Positions 17,665-26,677 of a stretch of DNA of 35,467 nucleotides are shown in pieces; the stretch's first letter is position 1, and every line of letters starts with the position of its first letter. The position numbers and the translations under genes are program-made. The stretch covers positions 1 through 35,467 of the forward strand of contig SFAU01000117.1 of NCBI GenBank assembly GCA_007096045.1, read 5' to 3'. The notes under the pieces were generated by a model that was not told the DNA's origin, searched no databases, and worked only from the letters and a program-made list of their open reading frames with translations. Origin of the DNA: Microcystis novacekii Mn_MB_F_20050700_S1 (GTDB taxonomy: Bacteria; Cyanobacteriota; Cyanobacteriia; Cyanobacteriales; Microcystaceae).

Positions 17665-17754
17665 ATAGGGGGTGGGGTGTAGGGGTTGGGTGAACCCAAA
17701 TAAGCGATTTGCTATCAAGGAGGGATCGAGAAAGCGGCTTTTGTTGCTCTTCAA

Positions 17755-19054
<1,300 letters not shown>

Positions 19055-19895
19055 GTTTTTATTCCTTATCTAGGTGGTTTCATCTCAATTATTATAGTTA
19101 GTAAAAGTATAGTCAATAGACAGACTGAATTCCATTTCAGAAATTCCCTTCACTTTTACTTCGAGAGATTGATTCTCCTTGGGTGAACTACGCACCTCTC
19201 TATCCCATAGCGGTTAAACGCATTTGGGAATGCTACACTTCGGGGGCGACCCCCCTTTTTTGCCTGGTGGAATGAGCGGTAGGAGTAAGCTAAGACGCAT
19301 TTAAACCGCTTATTCTTAGATTAGCCGAACCTCCCCCAATCCCTTTACTGTTTGCCTTTTGCCTTTTGCCTCTTGCCTCGTCTCAACAAGTAATTTAAAT
19401 TACGAACAGCTTAATTCGGCCTGCGATCGAGTCAGGTCTCCCGGATAGGCTTTTCGGTCTGTTGTCATCTTCCTTACCCTTAGAACATCTATATCACTAC
19501 ACTACCCCTAGTGGTCTCCTGACTTTTCAAACATCCTCTGAGATCAAATCCTCTTATATTGTTACATACAGCAATGAATTATTATCGCCCTAACTGTTGT
19601 CTTGGCAATGAATTGGCAATTAATCAGAAATTAATCTAAGCAATTATTGTAGGTTGGGTTGGTGCGACCTGTTTCAGGCTCATCCTAGTTTACTGTGTTA
19701 TCTATAAATTTATAAAAACTCAATCCGTCTCTTGCCCAAAATTACAGAGCCTAAAATCCAACAGGACAGTTATCAAGAGCCAAAATAGTTGTGTGAAAAC
19801 TGTTTGAGAAATTTGTCTTCGATCTTTAGCATACTGAACTCAGATGAGCCGTATATTTATATGGGGAAAGTTCAGGTATATACCCCAAAATAGTC
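19055..19895. other. Gene-free 841 bp between eno and the antiporter gene
   Basis: No reading frame, tRNA or rRNA seen. Contents: a likely eno promoter region (minus strand), a roughly 100-bp inverted-repeat element at 19208-19310 with an internal G5/C5 hairpin, and AT-rich sequence with a repeated GCAATGAATT (19571 and 19606). No terminator for the antiporter gene is obvious. Confidence 0.55.
19208..19310. repeat. MITE-like inverted-repeat element with internal GC hairpin
   Basis: The left end (TAGCGGTTAAACGCATTT) and the reverse complement of the right end (CGCATTTAAACCGCTTA) match over most of about 15 positions with one gap. Inside, GGGGG (19242-19246) and CCCCC (19250-19254) can pair and are followed by a C and six T. 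Similar small elements are typical of intergenic repeats in this group. No protein is encoded. Confidence 0.45.
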
Positions 19896-21467
19896 CTACT
19901 GTTCACTAATTTTACTTTCAGCGAGAATTTCTTGGAGGACGGGGGATAAATTGCTAGTTAAACGACCAGAACGAATAAATTCAGCGTAGGTATCAGCTTC
20001 GATATCTAGGAGAGTTTCCCGAAGTTGTTCCATTGTTAATAGCTGTAATTGGGGATAACTATCGTTGAGAGATTGAATTTCCGCTTCTACAGTCTTTAAC
20101 TTTTCTTTGACGAGATGCTGCTCATAACTAAAGAATTCGGGGGCAACATCGGGAGATTTATCTAACTTAGAAAGATAGTCTAAAACCCTTTTTAAAGCTA
20201 CCCGTCGGGCTAAAAGTTCCGCATAGTTTTCTCGAATTGGTTGATCACCGATCAAGTCTAATCTCGATAGGAAAGTTTGAATAGTTAATCCTTGAACCAA
20301 CAGGGTAAAGAGAACAACTCCGAAGACGATATCGATGATATCCTGACGATTGGGAAAAATAACCGGCACACTTAAAGCTAGGGCAATAGAAACGGAACCA
20401 CGCAAACCTCCCCACCATAAAACCGTTTTTTCCCGCCAATTAATTTTAGTTTCCATCAAGGCATTACTAACAGTTGCCAAAGCAAAGGTAGCCAAAAAAC
20501 GGGCTGCTACTACGGCGGCGATCGTGATAAAAATTAAATTGAGATTATCGGCTAAACTGGAGAGGCGTATCTGATCGCCGATGAGGAGAAAAACGATCGA
20601 ATTGACAAAAAAAGCGAGAAACTCCCAGAATTCCGTGACTAATAGCCTGGTACGGGGACTCATACTAATTCTAGAGCCAAAATTACCCAAAATAATCCCC
20701 GTAGTCACCACTCCGATTACCCCCGAACCCCCGAACTCTTCGGTTAATAAATAAGCACCGTAGGCGGACACAAGAGTTAAAGACTGTTCCACTAGGGGTA
20801 AATCGAGACGTTGAGTCAGATAGGAAATACCAAAACCCACTAAACAACCCACTCCTACCCCGATACCGATAAAAGCGGCAATCCGGCTAATAGTTGTCTC
20901 TAAGGATAGACCACTAGCACCGAGGGGAATTTCCACCAAAAGAGCGAAAGCGACCACAGCGACCCCATCATTAAATAAGCTTTCCCCTTCCAAAAGCACG
21001 GTGAGTTTTTTACTGGCCCCCAATTCGCGAAAAAGAGCGACAACAGCGACGGGATCCGTAGAAGAAAGGCTCGCACCCACTAATAATGCCGTAAATAGGG
21101 GTAAATTGGTCAATTCATCGAGGGTAAAACCAACCCCGAAAATCGAGATAATTACGCCGACAATAGCGAAAAGACTGACGGGAATCCAATTATCCTTCAG
21201 ATCTCGCCAGCGTGTATTCCAAGCGGCTTCAAATAGCAAAGGAGGCAGAAAAATTTCTAGAATCAGTTCGGGGGATAGGTTCACCAGACGGATATCGATG
21301 AAAGCTAAACCTAAACCGACTATCACTAACAATAGGGTGTAAGGAATTTGGCGAAACCAGCTAAAAATCCTCGAAACCGTGGCCACACTCAGGGAAACGG
21401 ACAAAACAATTAGAAATTGTTCTAAATTTTGCTTAATAACTTCATCGGTAGCGGATTCTAAACTCAT
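19896..21467 (-). CDS. CPA1 family sodium/proton antiporter (NhaP-like)
   Basis: A roughly 523-residue cation/proton antiporter of the plasma or thylakoid membrane. About twelve hydrophobic segments fill residues 1-400. The CPA1 signatures are clear: the SSTDPVAVVALFRELG segment with the Asp of helix 5, and LLEGESLFNDGVAVVAF with the N-D pair of helix 6. WWGGLRGSVSIALALS carries the conserved Arg. A cytoplasmic tail of about 110 residues (from about 415) is charged and helical. Start: the frame extends to TTG 21500, but the ATG at 21467 (MSLESATDEVIKQNL) is more natural; neither has a good ribosome binding site. The gene is alone on its strand. It probably serves Na+ or pH homeostasis; which cation cannot be told. 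Confidence 0.9.
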   Translation of the reverse strand: MSLESATDEVIKQNLEQFLIVLSVSLSVATVSRIFSWFRQIPYTLLLVIVGLGLAFIDIRLVNLSPELILEIFLPPLLFEAAWNTRWRDLKDNWIPVSLFAIVGVIISIFGVGFTLDELTNLPLFTALLVGASLSSTDPVAVVALFRELGASKKLTVLLEGESLFNDGVAVVAFALLVEIPLGASGLSLETTISRIAAFIGIGVGVGCLVGFGISYLTQRLDLPLVEQSLTLVSAYGAYLLTEEFGGSGVIGVVTTGIILGNFGSRISMSPRTRLLVTEFWEFLAFFVNSIVFLLIGDQIRLSSLADNLNLIFITIAAVVAARFLATFALATVSNALMETKINWREKTVLWWGGLRGSVSIALALSVPVIFPNRQDIIDIVFGVVLFTLLVQGLTIQTFLSRLDLIGDQPIRENYAELLARRVALKRVLDYLSKLDKSPDVAPEFFSYEQHLVKEKLKTVEAEIQSLNDSYPQLQLLTMEQLRETLLDIEADTYAEFIRSGRLTSNLSPVLQEILAESKISEQ

Positions 21468-21591
21468 TGGGTAGGAGGCAATCGGTGAGCGGACGTGCAA
21501 GAAAAGAACAATCTCAATTATTATTACACTTTAGAACCAGTGATTTTTTCTCCTAAACCCAAGTTTTTTCGCTGGCAATTCCTTGTTATCT

Positions 21592-22143
21592 ATGTCCTTG
21601 ACTATGCCTCAGTCTGCCGAGTCCCCCACGAGTGAGGATTTACCCCTAGCTATCTCACCTAGTAACGAGCAGTTAGAGAATATTAATAGCTATTTAAACC
21701 TGATTTTGGTGGCTCTAGTCTCTCTAGCTAATTTAGACTCCGATTATATCACCCAAGCAGCCCAGGAATTAGCCTTAGATCTGGATACAAGCGATCGCCT
21801 AGCGTCCCACTACTGGCAACCCCAGTCAAAACTCTCCCTCGCGGACATCCGTTCTCTCGTTCTCCTCCTCTGTCATCTGGCCCAAAAAAACCAAGAGTTA
21901 ATCCGTCGCGCCGTAATTCTCTTGGAACAAGTGGGGACTCAAGAACAAGAATCAGTCAAAACCACACTTTTGGGCAATTATATCGCTCATTTTCGCTTAA
22001 AATACCCAGAAATATCGGAAAATAATCTCAGTAATTCTAGCCTGACTTCCCTAGCCTGGAAATTATTAATCGATTTATTGTTCTACAGCAGCCCCCGCAG
22101 TCATCTCCTTCTCTGGCACACCGTTTTGGCAAATCAAAAGTAA
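21592..22143 (+). CDS. DUF3038 family cyanobacterial protein
   Basis: About 183 residues, helical, soluble, no signal peptide. The body (LENINSYLNLILVALVSLANLDSDYI, then WQPQSKLSLADIRSLVLLLCHLAQKNQELIRRAV) fits the cyanobacterial DUF3038 family as I recall it. The pairing with a DUF4335 gene immediately downstream supports the call. Function is unknown. Start choices are TTG 21583, ATG 21592 and ATG 21604; none has a clear ribosome binding site, and the ATG at 21592 is used. Between this gene and the next lie only simple repeats, so the two are probably one transcript. Confidence 0.75.
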   Translation: MSLTMPQSAESPTSEDLPLAISPSNEQLENINSYLNLILVALVSLANLDSDYITQAAQELALDLDTSDRLASHYWQPQSKLSLADIRSLVLLLCHLAQKNQELIRRAVILLEQVGTQEQESVKTTLLGNYIAHFRLKYPEISENNLSNSSLTSLAWKLLIDLLFYSSPRSHLLLWHTVLANQK

Positions 22144-22150
22144 AAAGGAT

Positions 22151-22284
22151 ATCAGTTATCAGTTATCAGTTATCAGATGTAAGTTATCAGATGTAAGTTT
22201 TCAGTTCACTGTTTACTGTTTACTGATCACTGAAAAAAAGCTTCCCAGTTCATAATTCATAATTCATAATTCATAATTCATAAT
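22151..22284. repeat. Simple heptamer-type tandem repeats
   Basis: Three copies of ATCAGTT (22151-22171), two of ATCAGATGTAAGTT, then five copies of TCATAAT (22250-22284). The first unit is the reverse complement of the AACTGAT repeat at the left edge of the window. They lie between two co-directional genes and bring the spacing to 159 bp. Confidence 0.75.
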
Positions 22285-22302
22285 TCCCACGGATAAGTAA
22301 AA

Positions 22303-23640
22303 ATGAGTAATCTAATTCGCAAATATACACCCCCCACCTGTACCCTAGAAATTTGGGGAAATAGTTCGCCTCTAGCGGTTTGGCTAGGTAAAAATGTCTT
22401 AAACGATGCCCATTTTGAATTGCGCTTTGATGATCCTAGATTGAGTGAGGAAAAACAGGTGACGATCAAAGGCGATCGCACACAATTACAACTCCTAGGG
22501 GAAATTGTCGCTAATTATGTGCAGAATTTACTCTCTAGTCCCGTTTCTAGCCTCTCTTTCGTGGCTAGTAGTTCCCCCGAAAGTCATCTTCCCTCCTTAC
22601 CCTCTCTCCATTGTCAGGGACTTCTCCAGCATCAATTATTTTTAGGTTCCTTGCTAACCGATAGGGATAAACAGGAGATTGAATTAACCACATCGCAATT
22701 ATTCGATCTAGCCAATGCTTTAGGGGAATATAACCATGAAAGTCCCCTAATACCCCCTTTAATTCGCCAGAAAACTCGAAAGAATACCCTGATCTGGACG
22801 GGATTAATCGCCTCAGCCCTAATAACTATCGGGGGAATAGCGATCGCATTTTATCAACAGCAAGAACTAACCAACAATGATTTAACCATCGATCCCAATA
22901 GTGCCAAGATTCCCCAACCCTTGCCAACGCTGCCTTTACCCCCCACGGGAACAGCCGCCCCAAACCCGCAGTTACCGGCAAATTTGGGCAATAAAACCCC
23001 TTTACCGCCACCGCCCCCCGTGGCAACCGTTCCAGCCCCAGTTCGCCCCTCTAGCGTCCCCCTAGTGATTCCGTCACCCACTTTACCGCCGCCACCAGTC
23101 ACGGGTTCGCTTCCTGGCGGCACGGCGATCATCATTGAACCGAATAATCAGAAAATCCCGATTACTGCCCCCCCCGTCACTGGTGATCAGGGTACAAATG
23201 CACTGGCAAATGTTACCCCCACCACGATGAATCCGACTCCAGCACCGCCAAAATTGCCCAATTTACCGCCTCTAAGCCCTATTAACCCCGAAAATGTCAA
23301 TTTAGACCCCAAGCCGCCCACAAGCACCGCTAAAGCCCCAGAGACGAACTTACTAGATACAATTCCCCAAGTGGCAGAAACCAGAGAATATTTTCAATCC
23401 CGTTGGCAACCGCCGGAAAGTCTCAAGCATACTCTAGAGTACCGTTTGGTCTTAAATCAGGATGGTTCCCTAAAACAGATTATTCCCCTCGGACAGGCGG
23501 CGAAAATCTATCTCGATCGCACTAATATGCCCCTGCTCAATCAACCTTTCCTTTCTCCCCTCGATATCCCCGGTAATCCCCAATTGCGTCTGGTTCTCGG
23601 TTCCGATGGTACGGTGCGGACTTTTATGGAACAGCAATAG
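22303..23640 (+). CDS. DUF4335 family membrane protein with proline-rich region
   Basis: A 445-residue protein. The N-terminal domain (1-145) begins MSNLIRKYTPPTCTLEIWGN, as in cyanobacterial DUF4335 proteins. A basic stretch (RQKTRKN) leads into one transmembrane helix (about 162-184, LIWTGLIASALITIGGIAIAF). A long Pro/Thr-rich low-complexity linker follows (about 200-340, with PPPPPVATVPAPVRPSSVPL). A folded C-terminal domain (about 350-445, YFQSRWQPPESLKHTLEYRL, SDGTVRTFMEQQ) completes it. The layout suggests a cytoplasmic head, one membrane pass and an extra-cytoplasmic tail spanning the cell wall space. Function is unknown. It is conserved next to the DUF3038 gene, suggesting the two act together. 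Confidence 0.8.
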   Translation: MSNLIRKYTPPTCTLEIWGNSSPLAVWLGKNVLNDAHFELRFDDPRLSEEKQVTIKGDRTQLQLLGEIVANYVQNLLSSPVSSLSFVASSSPESHLPSLPSLHCQGLLQHQLFLGSLLTDRDKQEIELTTSQLFDLANALGEYNHESPLIPPLIRQKTRKNTLIWTGLIASALITIGGIAIAFYQQQELTNNDLTIDPNSAKIPQPLPTLPLPPTGTAAPNPQLPANLGNKTPLPPPPPVATVPAPVRPSSVPLVIPSPTLPPPPVTGSLPGGTAIIIEPNNQKIPITAPPVTGDQGTNALANVTPTTMNPTPAPPKLPNLPPLSPINPENVNLDPKPPTSTAKAPETNLLDTIPQVAETREYFQSRWQPPESLKHTLEYRLVLNQDGSLKQIIPLGQAAKIYLDRTNMPLLNQPFLSPLDIPGNPQLRLVLGSDGTVRTFMEQQ

Positions 23641-23651
23641 GCTGTACTGCA

Positions 23652-23885
23652 TTGAAAGCAGTTATCTTCATGGTGAGGTATGGGGTTTTTATTTTGGGGA
23701 GACAGAAGACAGGAGTTGATTTAGGAATGGGCGATCCTTGGTTATCTTCTGTCACTGTCGAAAAATTGGCCACTAAATCAGGAGTGGAATTAATCTCCCT
23801 CGCAGAAGCAAAACACTATCCCCAAGAACATTGGTCTAAAGAAATTAATCCCCAGATTATTAATTTTCTCGGACGCAAAATCTAA
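23652..23885 (+). pseudogene. C-terminal remnant of an alpha/beta hydrolase
   Basis: Only the part from about GMGDPWLSSVTVEKLATKSG to AEAKHYPQEHWSKEINPQII looks like protein. It matches the end of alpha/beta-hydrolase-fold proteins, where G-x-x-DPW precedes the acid strand and the catalytic His lies in A-K-H-Y-P-Q-E. The Ser-nucleophile half is absent upstream, where the 3' end of the DUF4335 gene is immediately adjacent. The TTG start has no ribosome binding site. It is best read as a decayed fragment left by deletion. Confidence 0.5.
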
Positions 23886-23941
23886 AGAGCTATTTAAGGT
23901 GATGCAGAAATTGTCTCAATTACCCTTCTCTGATTATAGTA

Positions 23942-23962
23942 GAAGCGGAGGCTTCGCTTTTT
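23942..23962 (+). terminator. Candidate terminator after the DUF3038-DUF4335 block
   Basis: GAAGC-ggag-GCTTC (23942-23955) followed by GCTTTTTC. A 5-bp stem with a 4-nt loop and a short T-tract; weak but correctly placed after the rightward genes. Confidence 0.4.
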
Positions 23963-24115
23963 CAAAATTTCTGGGTTTAGGGCTAGTAATTTCTCGATAT
24001 AACAAAAAACTATTGAAGCTTAAATAGTGATAAAAATTTTTGTTCGTTCAAAACGATAGGTAGGGAGGAGATATAGGAATAATTCTCTACAAAGACAATT
24101 TTTGGAGATTTATTG

Positions 24116-24412
24116 ATGCAATTTAGAGAATTTGACTGGGATCAGTCTAAAAGATATTCTAATATAGAGAAGCATGGGATAGATTTTGCGGCTGTTCCTC
24201 CTATTTTCGATGGTCACTGTCTAATCAGAGAAGATAATCGCCAAGATTACCAAGAAATAAGGATGTGTTTGCTGGGACAATTAAACGGGATAATCTGTTA
24301 TGTTGTCTATACTATAAGAGGGGAAACTTGCCGATTGATTAGTGCTAGGAGAGCAAACGAACGTGAGCGAAGAAAGTATCAAGAGAGTATCCCCCAAGAT
24401 GGGGATTGTTAA
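24116..24412 (+). CDS. brnT: BrnT family toxin (type II toxin-antitoxin)
   Basis: 98 residues of the BrnT/DUF497 family, RelE-fold ribonucleases of type II TA systems. Diagnostic stretches are FDWDQSKRYSNIEKHGIDF near the N-terminus (the W-D-x-x-K...N..KHG.F motif), the central EIRMCLLGQLNGIICYVVYT, and the C-terminal RLISARRANERERRKYQE. That last motif is the arginine-rich ISARRA(x)RERRxY catalytic stretch. ATG 24116 is chosen over TTG 24113 because GGAG lies eight bases before it. As usual for Brn systems, the toxin gene comes first and overlaps the antitoxin gene. It appears intact. Confidence 0.9.
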   Translation: MQFREFDWDQSKRYSNIEKHGIDFAAVPPIFDGHCLIREDNRQDYQEIRMCLLGQLNGIICYVVYTIRGETCRLISARRANERERRKYQESIPQDGDC

Positions 24413-24566
24413 CACAAAAGAAGAAAGCCAAGATTTAACCGATTGGGAGCGAGTTAAATCGATGAGCGATGCAGAAATCGAGGCTAATGCTCTGTCGGAT
24501 CCCGATGCGCTCCCTTTTGATGATGACTGGGAAAATGCGGCGATCATTTCTCCCAAAATATGGTAA
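24363..24566 (+). CDS. brnA: BrnA family antitoxin
   Basis: About 67 residues, acidic, beginning VSEESIKRVSPKMGIVNTKE. The block TDWERVKSMSDAEIEANALS is followed by DPDALPFDDDWENAAI. The W-x-R-V/L-x-x-M-x-D-x-E-I and DPDA.P.xxxxW motifs are typical of BrnA, the antitoxin that binds BrnT and represses the promoter. It lies in another frame overlapping the end of brnT by 50 bp. GTG 24363 is used, with AGGAG eleven bases upstream; GTG 24342 would add seven residues. Homologues usually carry a short ribbon-helix-helix C-terminus after this point; this one ends soon after AIISPKIW, so it may be slightly short. Confidence 0.85.
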   Translation: MSEESIKRVSPKMGIVNTKEESQDLTDWERVKSMSDAEIEANALSDPDALPFDDDWENAAIISPKIW

Positions 24567-24639
24567 TAATATAATTAGCTAGTCAAATATATGAATTTTT
24601 GCAGCCAGTTAAAGATTGTTGATTGGAGTGGTTTTAATC

Positions 24640-24747
24640 ATGGATAAGAAACTATTATTAAGGTTATTATATTTAGTAGGGTTAAATTGTCTGTTTTTGA
24701 GTGACCCTCCTGTCGTAAGTAGGTGGGTGGAATTAAATATAAGATGA
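24640..24747 (+). CDS. Possible 35-aa hydrophobic peptide
   Basis: ATG 24640 is preceded by GGAG at a fair distance. The product begins MDKKLLLRLLYLVGLNCLFL, like the first part of a signal peptide or membrane anchor, then ends after a short tail. It may be the stub of a lost secreted protein. Weak support. Confidence 0.25.
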   Translation: MDKKLLLRLLYLVGLNCLFLSDPPVVSRWVELNIR

Positions 24748-24749
24748 AC

Positions 24750-24784
24750 GTAGGATGGGTTAGCGGTAGCGTAACCCATCCTAC
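24750..24784. repeat. Inverted repeat with 13-bp arms
   Basis: GTAGGATGGGTTA (24750-24762) and TAACCCATCCTAC (24772-24784) pair perfectly around GCGGTAGCG. It resembles the common cyanobacterial intergenic repeat that reads GTAGGATGGGTTAGCG...CCCATCCTAC. Confidence 0.7.
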
Positions 24785-24881
24785 AAATAATTGTGCCTCC
24801 CTACTCTAAGCTTCTTTGTCAAAGCAGATTGACTGCTGCCTGTTCCACCGTCTCTCTCAGACTAAGAGTTAGACGAGTTAG

Positions 24882-25511
24882 TTAATGCTTCCTTCGGCTC
24901 ATCCAGAGAAGACAAGAGAAACCCAATAGGGACATCGCACCTATTGAGGGTTCTGGAACCGCAGCGGCAATTTCAAAAGCAGGAACTGTGGTTTTAAAGA
25001 CATGGTAAATCGAGTTGGAGGATACGTCGAATGGTAACAAATCAAAGCCGGGCAGATAAGCTGGCAGATCCGAGGAAGTAACGGCATCATGCAGAAACGA
25101 CGTATACAGATTTCCACTAGCTCCGCGATGAGTTTCCGGCGAGGTGGGGGTGAATTCCGTTCCCCCTGGATCAAAACCGGAGATAATACCAGTATCCAAA
25201 ACCTTGCCATAAACCGTGGTCAAGGTTGCATCGCCGGTCAGGGCTGGCTCGTTCGGCAAAGTAACGAATATACGCGCACTATAAAGCTCCAGTGTAACCC
25301 TGGGACCCCCATCCCAAAACAGTAGATCAGAACCCCCAATAGGAGTTCCATTTGATGTGTGTCCCCACCATTCGGTCAGAAAAATTTTCGATTGTGGTGT
25401 CGAGGAAGGAGGTATCGACATGGTTCCATCAGGGAAGGAGCCAATGGTTTTAGCAGAAACTGACGGCAAGAAAGAAAATAGCGAAAAAGCCAAGATAATG
25501 AATTGTTTCAT
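24882..25511 (-). CDS. PEP-CTERM sorting domain protein
   Basis: A 209-residue exported protein. Residues 1-20 form a signal peptide (MKQFIILAFSLFSFLPSVSA). The body is Gly/Thr/Ser-rich and probably beta-structured. The C-terminus is a clear PEP-CTERM signal: VPEPS (185-189), a hydrophobic stretch SIGAMSLLGFSCLLWM, then the basic tail SRRKH. In bacteria with exosortase, this signal directs transfer to the cell surface or the exopolysaccharide layer. No exosortase is in this window, so the sorting enzyme must be elsewhere. The start is supported by GGAG six bases before the ATG. A 7-bp stem hairpin lies in its leader (25528-25552). Single, leftward gene. Confidence 0.88.
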   Translation of the reverse strand: MKQFIILAFSLFSFLPSVSAKTIGSFPDGTMSIPPSSTPQSKIFLTEWWGHTSNGTPIGGSDLLFWDGGPRVTLELYSARIFVTLPNEPALTGDATLTTVYGKVLDTGIISGFDPGGTEFTPTSPETHRGASGNLYTSFLHDAVTSSDLPAYLPGFDLLPFDVSSNSIYHVFKTTVPAFEIAAAVPEPSIGAMSLLGFSCLLWMSRRKH

Positions 25512-25527
25512 GACCTACTCCTAAATA

Positions 25528-25552
25528 CAGACTAGACAGTTTATATAGTCTG
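25528..25552 (-). promoter_or_regulatory. Hairpin in the leader of the PEP-CTERM gene
   Basis: CAGACTA (25528-25534) and TAGTCTG (25546-25552) are exact reverse complements with an 11-nt loop, 17-41 bases before the start codon. It could be an operator or an RNA hairpin affecting translation; inference only. Confidence 0.3.
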
Positions 25553-25785
25553 ACGGTTCGCTCATTTTCCACATATAGTGTTTTTGGATCAAGCTATCCA
25601 CTACTATAAATCAAACCTGCCAGACTACAAAACTTTCACTTTGTTTAGTGTCAGAAGTGTTGAATGTTAAGATTTTGAGGATATTGTCCAAGTTGTGCGT
25701 TGGCATTGATGATACCAAATTTGAGCAGTTAATGACTCTATTCTCAATAAATAAGGGATTTTACCTGGGTGAAACCCAAATATTG

Positions 25786-25816
25786 TAAAGTTCTATTGCA
25801 GGATTCAACACTTCTG
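25786..25816 (+). repeat. Dispersed repeat, third (partial) copy
   Basis: Shares the GTAAAGTT(C/T)TATTGC...GGATTCAACACTTCTG core with 3154-3214. The terminal 13 bases, TTCAACACTTCTG (25804-25816), also occur inverted at 25652-25664, so the 165-bp interval between them could be a small inverted-repeat element. Confidence 0.55.
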
Positions 25817-25915
25817 GTTTAGTGTAAGCGGAAACTCTCAAGATGACTACAAGTCTTAAGAAATATTCACAAACCTTAAAAACCACTTTCCGCACTTGAT
25901 GATTAAGTCGCAATA

Positions 25916-26028
25916 ATACCATTTTTCTAAAGTAATGGCAGATATGGTTAATTGCCCTCACCCCCAACCCCTCCCCCAGAACGGGAGAGGGGTGTAGGAT
26001 GAGGGACACGAATAAAGAAAAATGGTAT
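25916..26028. mobile_element. MITE-like element with 13-bp perfect terminal inverted repeats
   Basis: ATACCATTTTTCT (25916-25928) and AGAAAAATGGTAT (26016-26028) are exact reverse complements. They enclose a strong GC-rich hairpin of the ACCCCTC...GAGGGGT type (about 25967-25994). No coding capacity. The structure is that of a miniature inverted-repeat transposable element; target-site duplications are not obvious. Confidence 0.5.
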
Positions 26029-26119
26029 AAGATTAGAAAATCAACACAAGCTGAGATTAAAAAATAGCTGCAGTAATTTTTGGTAAGTTCTAGACCTTTT
26101 AAACAGGATTTAGTATTAT

Positions 26120-26177
26120 TATATAACGAGGTGATTATTTTATCGTCTCTAGTTTGTTGTTAATTCCGTTCTAAATA
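26120..26177. repeat. 58-bp direct repeat, left copy flanking the TA islet
   Basis: Identical over all 58 bases to 27623-27680. The left copy lies in gene-free DNA; the right copy contains the last codons and downstream sequence of the GTPase gene. Beyond the 58 bases, weaker similarity continues a little on both sides (for example AACAGGA on the left). Confidence 0.85.
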
Positions 26178-26275
26178 TCCTTTGAAACCTTGTTTACTTG
26201 ATACAGATATTCTTTCCTTCCCCCTGAGATTGCTTCACTTCACTACACTCCATTCGCGTCGGACATTGTTAATTA

Positions 26276-26305
26276 TTGATCGGCGATCGCTATAAATGGT
26301 AGAAT
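26276..26305 (+). promoter_or_regulatory. Sigma-70 type promoter for the TA cluster
   Basis: TTGATC (26276-26281), an 18-bp spacer containing a HIP1 octamer, and TAGAAT (26300-26305). Transcription would start near 26312, which puts the first ATG (26310) outside the message and favours ATG 26331 as the true start of the next gene. Confidence 0.5.
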
Positions 26306-26330
26306 AGTTATGTTTAATGAGGAACAATTA

Positions 26331-26537
26331 ATGATGAATGTCAAAGACTATCCCTTTGCTCAAGACTTGATTATAGATGCTCAAGGTCAGATTCAGCAAG
26401 TAATTATTAACTTTGAAGATTATCAACAAATGATAGAAACCTATGAAGATACAGGACTCTATCGCGCTATGATAGACGTTAAAGATGAAACTCCCTTAAG
26501 CCTTGAGGAAGCCTTGATTGAATTAGAAAAAGAATGA
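26331..26537 (+). CDS. Phd/YefM-like antitoxin
   Basis: About 68 residues: MMNVKDYPFAQDLIIDAQGQ, a short beta hairpin (IQQVIINFEDYQQMIETYED) and an acidic helical tail ending SLEEALIELEKE. The DxxGxxxxVVxxxEDYxxLIE plan is that of small Phd-like antitoxins common in Microcystis and relatives. ATG 26331 is chosen because GAGGA (26319-26323) is seven bases upstream and the promoter lies too close to ATG 26310. The stop overlaps the start of the following toxin remnant as ATGA, the standard coupling of TA genes. With the toxin broken, this antitoxin is probably an orphan. Confidence 0.65.
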   Translation: MMNVKDYPFAQDLIIDAQGQIQQVIINFEDYQQMIETYEDTGLYRAMIDVKDETPLSLEEALIELEKE

Positions 26538-26677
26538 AACCCAATTATCTTCCTACATTTATTAAGGATCTTAAAGGTTTAAAAAGTACCTCCTCTTACA
26601 AAGCGTTAAGAGTTGTTTTACTCGAAGACGGAATCACGATCCATAATGCTTTTTTTGACAGGAATTTTAAGCCATGA
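26534..26677 (+). pseudogene. Truncated, possibly chimeric toxin gene
   Basis: 47 codons in a frame overlapping both neighbours by ATGA. The first half, MKPNYLPTFIKDLKGLKSTS, has the look of a RelE-type toxin N-terminus (basic, F-x-x-D-L-K). The second half (ALRVVLLEDGITIHNAFFDR) does not continue the expected fold and ends at once, suggesting that an internal deletion fused the toxin start to the end of another small gene, perhaps the original partner of the DUF2283 gene. Confidence 0.45.

Larger units (their letters stand above)
25512..26330. other. Gene-free 819 bp made of repeats
   Basis: No credible gene. In order: the leader hairpin of the PEP-CTERM gene; an inverted CAGAAGTGTTGAA (25652-25664); the third copy of the dispersed repeat (about 25786-25816); a MITE-like element (25916-26028); the left 58-bp direct repeat (26120-26177); and a promoter for the TA cluster (26276-26305). 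Confidence 0.6.

Noticed and set aside
22854-23135. Glycine-rich minus-strand frame opposite the DUF4335 gene
   Set aside because: It is the antisense shadow of the proline-rich linker (CCx codons read as GGx) and has no start signal.
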